From assembly GCA_964522665.1 (NCBI GenBank), contig CAZFVY010000010.1:32376-96375 (forward strand): a stretch of DNA of 64,000 nt, given 5' to 3'. This DNA comes from CAZFVY01 sp964522665 (lineage in GTDB: Bacteria > Verrucomicrobiota > Verrucomicrobiia > Limisphaerales > CAZFVY01). The position numbers and the translations under genes are program-made. The notes beneath the pieces were generated by a model, which saw nothing but the letters and a program-made list of their open reading frames with translations, was not told where the DNA came from and made no database searches. This document shows positions 27,165 through 33,743 of this stretch, piece by piece (position 1 is the stretch's first letter; the number at the start of each line of letters is the position of its first letter).

Positions 27165-28052
27165 CTACCGGCCTCCCAGCCGTTCCGTCAGCCTGAGATT
27201 GGACTCCTGTAATCCCCGAATCTCCCGCTGCAATTCCGCGACGGTATGCGTCAATTTCTGCAATTCCGATTCGATCGTGGTTTCCCGCTCAAGGATCACG
27301 TCCTCCTGGGCCCGGATCGCCCGCTCTTCCGAGAGTATTTTGCGGCCACCCCGCATTTGTCCCAGCCCCGTGACCAGGCTCGACACGAATCCAGTAAAGA
27401 TCCCAAATAATCCCACTCCGCCGATCATGAGAATCACCCCCACCACCCGCCCGGCCGTGGTGACCGGGTATTTGTCACCGTATCCAACCGTCGTCACCGT
27501 CGTGAACGCCCACCACAAGGCGTCGTTCAACGATTTTATGTTTGAGTTCTGGTCGGTTTCCACCCGCAGAACGAACACGGCCGAAAACACGAGCAGGAGC
27601 AGGGAAATGATCGCCGCGGTCGCCAGCGTGCTCGAGGCCTGGTTGCTGACGGCGTACCGATAGATCACCTTGAACGAGCGCAAGGCCCTCAGCAGACGCA
27701 GCAAACGAAAAACCCGCACCGCCCGACCCCAGCGGAAAATATCAAAATTGGGCACGCTCGAAATCAGGTCGATCCAACCCCATTTCAGGAACTTCAATTT
27801 CGATGGGGCCGCATAAAATCGCAGAAAGAAATCGTAGATGAAAACGACGCAGATCGCGGTATCGACTCGCTCAAACCAAACCTCCGCTTCGGGGGACAAT
27901 GTGACCATCGCCTCGATAAACATTCCGAGCAGGCAATAAATCGAGAGCGACAGCATCAACGCCTGCCAGCGATCGACTCTTTCTTCCGCCGGACGGTGAA
28001 CTGCTTGCGTCATAGGTTTTAGCGGTCGCTGCGTTCGGATGCCTTGGGCCAT
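27165..28052 (-). CDS. Six-transmembrane voltage-gated-like potassium channel
   Basis: The 295-residue protein has six membrane segments in ion-channel order, including an S4-like Arg-rich helix (RAVRVFRLLRLLRALRSFKVIYR), and the pore signature WWAFTTVTTVGYGDKYPVT. TVGYGD is the potassium selectivity filter. The C-terminal ~60 residues form a heptad-patterned coiled coil (ERETTIESELQKLTHTVAELQREI), probably for tetramer assembly. ATG at 28052 is preferred over a TTG two codons upstream; another ATG at 28013 is possible. No regulatory RCK domain is present. Confidence 0.9.
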   Translation of the reverse strand: MAQGIRTQRPLKPMTQAVHRPAEERVDRWQALMLSLSIYCLLGMFIEAMVTLSPEAEVWFERVDTAICVVFIYDFFLRFYAAPSKLKFLKWGWIDLISSVPNFDIFRWGRAVRVFRLLRLLRALRSFKVIYRYAVSNQASSTLATAAIISLLLLVFSAVFVLRVETDQNSNIKSLNDALWWAFTTVTTVGYGDKYPVTTAGRVVGVILMIGGVGLFGIFTGFVSSLVTGLGQMRGGRKILSEERAIRAQEDVILERETTIESELQKLTHTVAELQREIRGLQESNLRLTERLGGR

Positions 28053-28083
28053 CGTCAATTGGCCGACGGTCTCGTCCCGAACC

Positions 28084-28105
28084 CAACCTACCGTTGTTTA
28101 GGTTG
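28084..28105 (-). promoter_or_regulatory. Small hairpin in the channel gene leader
   Basis: CAACCTA and TAGGTTG form a perfect 7-bp inverted repeat with an 8-base loop, 31 bases upstream of the channel start. It could be an operator or a short RNA hairpin. No family is recognised. Confidence 0.3.
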
Positions 28106-28247
28106 CCCATCGGATAGCAGACCAGGCCTGAAACCTCAAATGCGTTATTCCATTTCCGATCCCCCGCTGAATCAAAAACATGACATTCGATCCGGCGCAT
28201 CTCCCTACCAACGCCTAATACCTGCTCCCCCCCCCCGACCGCTTGGA

Positions 28248-29504
28248 TCACTTTGCGAGCGCGCGCGCCGCCCTCTCCGCGTCAATTCGCCTCAGGGCGC
28301 GATATAGCCCTCGGGTCGTAAGCAAATCCTCTTCGTTTTCCTTAATCAATTGGACGATTGACGGAACCGCCGCGGCGGCCTTCACGCCAAAGCTTCCGAG
28401 CGCGATCGCCGCGACGCTCCGCACGCTCGGATCGGCGTCGTTCAATTTCGCGAACAACGCGCTCACGACATCGCCCAAATCCTCCCCGATGTCGCGCAAC
28501 GCCTCCGCGGCGTTACGGCGGACCTCGGCATCCGGATCATTCAGACATTTCACCAGGGCCGGCGCCGCCAGCTGCCTGTCCGAGTGACACGCCATGAGGG
28601 CGGCCGCCGCCGTTTTGCGGATGTTCGCGTCGGCCGCCTCGAGGTTCTTAGCGAACGCGGCCACCGCGCCGGGCGGATCGATCGCGACTAACGCCTCGAC
28701 GGCGGCGGAGCTTTCGCCCGGGTCGTTACTTTCGACCATTTTAAGTAGCTTTGGAAATGCCGGCCTGGACCGGATGCCGAACTCGCCCAAACCTTCCGCG
28801 ACCTCGGCCCGGCACCTTGCGTCGGGATCATCCAACTTCGCGATTAGCGCCGTCACCGAGCGCGCCGCGTCGTCGGGGAAATTGGCCAATCCCAGGGCGG
28901 CCTCTCGCCTTGCCGACGGATCGTTGAGCGCGGCGATCAAGCTCGGGACGCATCGCTGGCAACCCGGCCCCAACGCCGCGAGAGCTCCGGCCGCGTTTCG
29001 CCTTACCCATAGGCGCTGGCTCTTTAGCGCCGACTCCAACGCCCGTTCCGCGGCTGGGCCGATCCGGCTGAGCGTCTCGGCCGCCCAATAGCTCTCCAAG
29101 GTATCGTCCAATAACTCCGCGACGGCCGGCACGGCATCCGCCGCCGCCGGGCCGAGCGCCCCGAGGCCCCATAACGCCCGAGAGCGAATCAAGCGAGCGT
29201 TTCGAAAGCGGATTCTGATCCATCGCTGCCGCTCGATCAACGGAGCGCAAAACCGCTTCACCGCGGAGTCGCGCGCGCGCAACATCCCTAGCAGGCACGG
29301 AACCGCCTTCGGCCCGATCCTCTGAATGGCCAACTCCGCCGCCGTGTTAATTTCCGGCGACGGATTCCGCAAGTCGCCGACCCACGCGCTCAGGTTCCGC
29401 CCCTGATACTCCGGCTCGCGCGGCATCGTGGCTGCCGAATAGGCGATCAGGCCGAAAACCACGCCGATCAACCCGATCCAAGCGATGCGCCAATGCTTCT
29501 TCAT
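28248..29504 (-). CDS. Membrane-anchored HEAT-repeat protein
   Basis: The 418-residue protein starts with a membrane/signal segment (WRIAWIGLIGVVFGLIAYSA) and then consists of roughly nine HEAT/PBS-lyase-type helical repeats of about 35-40 residues (for example ALNDPSARREAALGLANFPDD and KCLNDPDAEVRRNAAEALRDIGED). Such solenoids act as protein-binding scaffolds. The start at 29504 (MKKHWR) puts the hydrophobic segment first; an upstream in-frame start would add 45 unconserved residues. A ten-base G tract on the coding strand follows shortly after the stop (28227-28236). Confidence 0.83.
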   Translation of the reverse strand: MKKHWRIAWIGLIGVVFGLIAYSAATMPREPEYQGRNLSAWVGDLRNPSPEINTAAELAIQRIGPKAVPCLLGMLRARDSAVKRFCAPLIERQRWIRIRFRNARLIRSRALWGLGALGPAAADAVPAVAELLDDTLESYWAAETLSRIGPAAERALESALKSQRLWVRRNAAGALAALGPGCQRCVPSLIAALNDPSARREAALGLANFPDDAARSVTALIAKLDDPDARCRAEVAEGLGEFGIRSRPAFPKLLKMVESNDPGESSAAVEALVAIDPPGAVAAFAKNLEAADANIRKTAAAALMACHSDRQLAAPALVKCLNDPDAEVRRNAAEALRDIGEDLGDVVSALFAKLNDADPSVRSVAAIALGSFGVKAAAAVPSIVQLIKENEEDLLTTRGLYRALRRIDAERAARALAK

Positions 29505-29742
29505 CCGTTCGTAAGTTCGCTTCGCTCCAGGTATTCCGCGAGCGAAAAAAGTGACCCGCCCGGTCGGGCCGGCCGCTGGGATAAGTGGTTGGCACGTCTT
29601 GGCGGTGTGGTCCGAAGTCTGAGGCCGGGAGGGCGGCAAACCCGCGGTCCCTTGTGGCGTCGGGTCCGATGTCGCGCTGCCGGCTCAACTGAACCATTGT
29701 CGGAGACTGGAATCTTACGAGGAATCGGACTAAAGTCCGGCA

Positions 29743-31122
29743 ATGTCGCGCAGCATCCATACGACGAGAAAGACAATCTCGAAACTCAGCCGAATGAAGC
29801 CCGCTTCGGACGCCGCAAAGGCCGAGGTGATCGCGAAGGCGCGTTCAAAACTCGCGCGCAAACGTCGAATCAAGCGGTTGGTGAACGACGAGCGCAAGCG
29901 CCCCACGCCACCGGCGGAGACCAATCCTCAGGTTATTCCGATCGAGACGCATCACGCCAGCCACCACATCCATCATAGCGCGTCCGCGGAAGATTTGCGT
30001 GCCGTGCTGTCCCTGTTGCCACCTCCTGCAATTGCAGGGATTTCGTCGATCAAACTGATCCTTGGCAAGGAGTACCTTGACGAACGGCGCTCGGAGGATG
30101 ATGGGGATCCCGACCCGTTTACCGGAAGGATATCTCACCAACTCTTGCCGGGCGTGTATGCCGGAGCTTGCTTTGGCACCTATCACCCGTCTTCTGGCCG
30201 CGTTACCCTCCACGCGCACGTTTATGACGCTGACAAACTGCCGTTCGACCAACGCGCCTGCGAGCTTTACCTGCGGTTTCACGCGCTGAAGACCTTCGTA
30301 CACGAAGTAGCTCACCACCACGACCAGACTCACCGGATTCGCCGAGGCCGTTGGTTGGCCGACCGAAAAGAGAATTCCGAGTGGTACGCCGAAAAAATGG
30401 AACACGAGTGGACTAAAGATGTGGTCCTCCCTTACTTGGAAAAGGCCTACGCCTCGGATGTCCGGGGGTTGCTAGACTTCATCGAGCATCAGGGCGGCTG
30501 GCGACCCGATTTCAAATTTTTCTTAGGCGATCCCCGGACCACGCGACGAGATGGCCTGATCAGGATTTCCGCCGACACTGCCACCGCGTTCGAGTCTTGG
30601 GTTGAGGATTTTCCAAAGTACGCGAACCTGGCCGAGTCACGGCTGGCGTTTGCATGGGCGCTCCACTACTCGGACGAGTATGAGATCTGCCTTCAAATAC
30701 TGGATCGCTTATTAGTGGAGAATCCAGTATTCAAGGCCGCGCTCACCTGCAAAGCGGATACTTTGATCCATTTGGATCGCGAAGACGAGGCGTTCGCGAT
30801 CGCGGACCAATTACTGGCCGACGACGCCGAAAACACAGACGCGTGGGAGATTCGAGGTGACGCTCTTCAATGTCGGCGAGATTGGAAAGGGCTTCTTGAT
30901 AATTGTGATAATTGGCTAGCCGTCGTTCCTGAGAACTCAAAACACCGCCTTCCCGCGCTCCGGCAGCGCGCAATCGCATATTGCGCTTTGGGAGACACCG
31001 GCAAAACGGATGAGGCGATCGACGACTGTGTCCGGTGTACAGGGCGACCGCAATCGCGGGATTCTTTTCGAAGGCTTATCTACCGGTCGGCCGGCAAAAC
31101 TCTTTCCGTTGAGAAAGCCTAA
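29743..31122 (+). CDS. Putative HExxH zinc metallopeptidase with C-terminal TPR-like repeats
   Basis: I do not recognise a named family for this 459-residue protein. The first ~60 residues are very basic (KARSKLARKRRIKRLV). A central domain has the zinc-protease signature FVHEVAHHHDQTH near residue 190, and a possible third ligand Glu lies in SEWYAEKMEHEW about 35 residues later. From about residue 300 there are TPR-like helices (LHYSDEYEICLQILDRLLVENPVFKAALTCKADTLIHLDREDEAFAIADQLLADDAEN). No signal peptide is present, so it is probably cytoplasmic. A -10-like TAAAGT at 29731-29736 lies 6 bases before the ATG. rtcB starts 21 bases after its stop. Confidence 0.7.
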   Translation: MSRSIHTTRKTISKLSRMKPASDAAKAEVIAKARSKLARKRRIKRLVNDERKRPTPPAETNPQVIPIETHHASHHIHHSASAEDLRAVLSLLPPPAIAGISSIKLILGKEYLDERRSEDDGDPDPFTGRISHQLLPGVYAGACFGTYHPSSGRVTLHAHVYDADKLPFDQRACELYLRFHALKTFVHEVAHHHDQTHRIRRGRWLADRKENSEWYAEKMEHEWTKDVVLPYLEKAYASDVRGLLDFIEHQGGWRPDFKFFLGDPRTTRRDGLIRISADTATAFESWVEDFPKYANLAESRLAFAWALHYSDEYEICLQILDRLLVENPVFKAALTCKADTLIHLDREDEAFAIADQLLADDAENTDAWEIRGDALQCRRDWKGLLDNCDNWLAVVPENSKHRLPALRQRAIAYCALGDTGKTDEAIDDCVRCTGRPQSRDSFRRLIYRSAGKTLSVEKA

Positions 31123-31143
31123 ATTGCGCGGTAATGCGACAAC

Positions 31144-32553
31144 ATGAACGCCAAACACCTCATTCGCCTCGGCGTGCCGCTCGGGGAAGCGACCCGGCGG
31201 GCGGTTGATTTTATCAGCAAATTCGTTCTTGGTGGCGGCGACAAGGCGCAACTTGAGCAGGAAGTCTCGGCGATTGTCGCGAATCCCACGGAATTTGTTC
31301 ACGATCCGCTCCGGGCTGAATTCGCCAAGGCGCTATTGAAGGCCCCGCCGGCGCCTCGCGCGGAACCGGTCAAGTACCGGCAATGGGGCGAAGGTCTCGA
31401 TCACGAGGCGGTGATGCAGATGGAGCGGGCCTGCTTGCTCCCGGTCACGGTGGCCGGAGCGCTGATGCCGGACGCGCACGTCGGTTATGGCCTTCCCATT
31501 GGCGGCGTGCTGGCGACCGACAACGCCGTGATTCCCTACGCCGTCGGCGTGGACATCGCCTGCCGGATGAAAATGACCGTGCTCGATCTCCCGGCTCGCG
31601 ATCTGGAAAACAAGACCGACCGACTCACGCGCGCCATCGAGGCGGAGACACGTTTCGGCGTCGGCGCCAGTTTCAAGGAACGGCGCGCGCATGACGTGCT
31701 TGACGCCGATTGGGCGGTCAGCCCCATCACCAAGAATTTGAAGGATCGCGCCTGGGCGCAACTCGGCACCAGCGGAAGTGGCAATCATTTCGTCGAGTTC
31801 GGCATTTTCACCGCGCACGGTCCCATCGAAGCGCCGGGCCGACCGGCGCTGCCGGCGGGGCAGTACGTGGCGTTACTCAGTCACAGCGGCAGCCGTGGGA
31901 CCGGCGCGGCGGTCTGCGATCACTACAGCAAACTGGCCGCCAGCCAGCTTCCCGATCTCCCGAGTGAACTGAAACGCCTCGCCTGGTTGTCGCTCGACTC
32001 CCCGGAGGGGCGCGAATACTGGGCCGCGATGGAACTGATGGGGCTTTACGCCGCGGCCAATCACGCGCTCATCCATCAGCACGTCGCCGCCAATCTCGGC
32101 GCTCAGGTTCTGCTCGACCTCGAAAATCACCATAATTTCGCCTGGAAGGAGCGGCATGTCATCGGCGGCGTCGAGCGCGAAGTCGTCGTGCATCGCAAAG
32201 GCGCGACGCCCGCGGGCGCAGGCGTGTTGGGAATCATTCCCGGCTCGATGGCGTCGCCCGGATTTGTCGTCGCCGGTAAGGGCAAGGCCGAGTCACTTGA
32301 TTCCGCCTCGCACGGCGCCGGCCGGGCGATGAGCCGCAAGGCGGCCAACGAACGTTTCAATTGGAAAGAAGTGAAGCGGTTACTGCATGAACGGGGCGTC
32401 ACGCTGATCTCCGCCGGCCTCGACGAAGTCCCGATGGCCTACAAGAACATCCGCGAAGTGATGGCCGCCCAAAGCGATTTGGTGACGGTCCTCGGCCAGT
32501 TCGACCCGAAGCTGGTCAAAATGGCGCCGGCCGGCGAACGCCCTGAGGACTGA
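31144..32553 (+). CDS. rtcB: RtcB family RNA ligase
   Basis: The 469-residue protein is an RtcB-type GTP- and Mn-dependent RNA ligase, joining 2',3'-cyclic phosphate (or 3'-phosphate) ends to 5'-OH ends. Visible signatures are PDAHVGYGLPIGGVLAT and VGVDIACRM (metal-binding Asp and Cys), GTSGSGNHFVEFG, HSGSRGTGA, ENHHNFAW, HRKGATPAG and the guanylylated His in SHGAGRAMS. No archease or RtcA gene is next to it. It follows the metallopeptidase-like gene by 21 bases on the same strand and may share its mRNA. Confidence 0.92.
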   Translation: MNAKHLIRLGVPLGEATRRAVDFISKFVLGGGDKAQLEQEVSAIVANPTEFVHDPLRAEFAKALLKAPPAPRAEPVKYRQWGEGLDHEAVMQMERACLLPVTVAGALMPDAHVGYGLPIGGVLATDNAVIPYAVGVDIACRMKMTVLDLPARDLENKTDRLTRAIEAETRFGVGASFKERRAHDVLDADWAVSPITKNLKDRAWAQLGTSGSGNHFVEFGIFTAHGPIEAPGRPALPAGQYVALLSHSGSRGTGAAVCDHYSKLAASQLPDLPSELKRLAWLSLDSPEGREYWAAMELMGLYAAANHALIHQHVAANLGAQVLLDLENHHNFAWKERHVIGGVEREVVVHRKGATPAGAGVLGIIPGSMASPGFVVAGKGKAESLDSASHGAGRAMSRKAANERFNWKEVKRLLHERGVTLISAGLDEVPMAYKNIREVMAAQSDLVTVLGQFDPKLVKMAPAGERPED

Positions 32554-32627
32554 AAACTGATCCATCCCCGTTCAGCCGGTCCCGGATTCTGTCTTGCCAT
32601 CGAACCTTGGAAAGCCATCCTTCAAGC

Positions 32628-33356
32628 GTGAAATCCTCCTGCTGCCGCCGGAAATTGACGCGCTTGCTATTCATCTTCTCGATCAGCTTCACGCTCGGCC
32701 TCCTCGACCTTGGTCACGCCGCAGCACAATCCGTCTCGAATCCATTCGAGAAGGACATTCTGGCCTTTGAAGCCGCCGACCGCGTGAATCCGCCCCCGAC
32801 CGGCGCGATCCTGCTTGTCGGCGATTCACAGTTCACCCGCTGGAAAACCGTCCAACAAGAATTGCCGGAATATCGGATCATCAATCGCGGCTTCGGCGGC
32901 TCGAAAATGACCGACCTTTTGCTTTACATGGACCGAATCGTCCTGCCGTACCGCCCGCGATTTATCGTCATTAACGAAGGCGGAAACGACATCCATTCCG
33001 GCCACACGCCCGAACAACTTCTGGCCGACGTCACGACCTTTGTTAACCACATCCGGGCGGCCCTCCCGAACGTGCCGATTGCCTTCAGCAGCCTGACGCC
33101 CAGCCCCGCCCGCTGGAGTGAACGGGACACCCGGCTGCGTTTCAACCAGATGCTGAAAGCCTACCTGGCCAGCGGCAAAAACCTGATCTACCTCGACTTG
33201 TTCGACCGCTACCTCCGCCCCGACGGCAAACCGCAGGAACAATTCTTCGTTGAGGACAAGTTGCACCACAGCGCCGCCGGATACGCGATCCGCGTCCAAA
33301 ACCTGCGTCCTATCCTCGGCCCGCCGGACTTTCCAGACCGAAAACCCGGACGTTGA
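32628..33356 (+). CDS. Secreted SGNH/GDSL hydrolase
   Basis: The product is 242 residues from a GTG at 32628, with a signal peptide (KLTRLLFIFSISFTLGLLDLGHAAAQ). SGNH blocks are present: block I VGDSQFTRW with catalytic Ser, block II Gly in NRGFGGSKM, block III Asn in INEGGNDIHSG, and block V with Asp and His in DKLHHSAAGY. These enzymes are esterases or acetylhydrolases acting on lipids, carbohydrates or peptidoglycan; the substrate here is unknown. A TTG at 32607 would extend it by 7 residues. Confidence 0.87.
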   Translation: MKSSCCRRKLTRLLFIFSISFTLGLLDLGHAAAQSVSNPFEKDILAFEAADRVNPPPTGAILLVGDSQFTRWKTVQQELPEYRIINRGFGGSKMTDLLLYMDRIVLPYRPRFIVINEGGNDIHSGHTPEQLLADVTTFVNHIRAALPNVPIAFSSLTPSPARWSERDTRLRFNQMLKAYLASGKNLIYLDLFDRYLRPDGKPQEQFFVEDKLHHSAAGYAIRVQNLRPILGPPDFPDRKPGR

Positions 33357-33366
33357 AATTCGGCGA

Positions 33367-33442
33367 CATGGGAGACCCGAGCAGGATCTAAACCTCCGAC
33401 CAACCCCGAACGCGTTCGGGGTCTCTCTAACCGTTGCGCGAC
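33367..33442 (-). other. Degenerate tRNA-like sequence next to tRNA-Ile2
   Basis: This stretch aligns with the intact tRNA gene 97 bases to the right over the T arm (GCAGGATCTAAACCTCCGAC against GCAGGATTTGAACCTGCGAC on the plus strand), the D-arm region (CTCTAACCGTTG against CTCTAACCGCTG) and the 3' end. The anticodon arm is replaced by the perfect 18-base palindrome at 33404-33421 (CCCCGAAC, GC, GTTCGGGG). The T stem has a mismatch, and the position expected to be the invariant U33 is A. It therefore reads as a tRNA pseudogene or tRNA-derived duplicate, although the palindrome could also act as a terminator for the tRNA transcript. Confidence 0.45.
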
Positions 33443-33466
33443 CCGCGCCAGTGCGCGGCCCTAGAA

Positions 33467-33542
33467 TGGTGGGCCCAGCAGGATTTGAACCTGCGACCAA
33501 GCGATTATGAGTCGCCTGCTCTAACCGCTGAGCTATGGGCCC
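33467..33542 (-). tRNA. tRNA-Ile2 (anticodon CAU, lysidine type), CCA encoded
   Basis: The 76-nt gene folds into a standard cloverleaf. The acceptor stem is GGGCCCA/TGGGCCC, the D arm GCTCAGCGGTTAGAGC, the anticodon stem GCGAC/ATCGC region with loop CTCATAA, and the T arm GCAGG-TTCAAAT-CCTGC. The discriminator is A and a genomic CCA follows. Although the anticodon is CAU, the body (GGTTAGAGCAGGCGACTCAT and onward) matches the bacterial AUA-reading isoleucine tRNA, which TilS converts to lysidine at C34, and not an initiator or elongator Met tRNA. Confidence 0.92.
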
Positions 33543-33743
33543 GGAAGCGCTGGTTTCGCTGGCTACCACGATCCGCCGGGTTTGTCCGGCGCGACCTTCG
33601 CCACCGTCTTCGAAGCGGTCAACATTTTGCCCTCGCCTGCCTCCGAGGCAAGCTCATTCGGCTCAGGCGTCCCTGCCACGATGACCGCGCGACGATGGAG
33701 TTGGAAGATTGACTTTGCGTAACCGGCGCTGAACAAAAGTCGC

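Noticed and set aside
33467..33542. Methionine tRNA
   Set aside because: The CAU anticodon alone would suggest Met, but the arms match the lysidine-modified isoleucine tRNA.
33250..33712. Short plus-strand frames reading DLNLRP-type peptides
   Set aside because: These are translations of the tRNA gene and its degenerate copy, a well-known source of spurious proteins.
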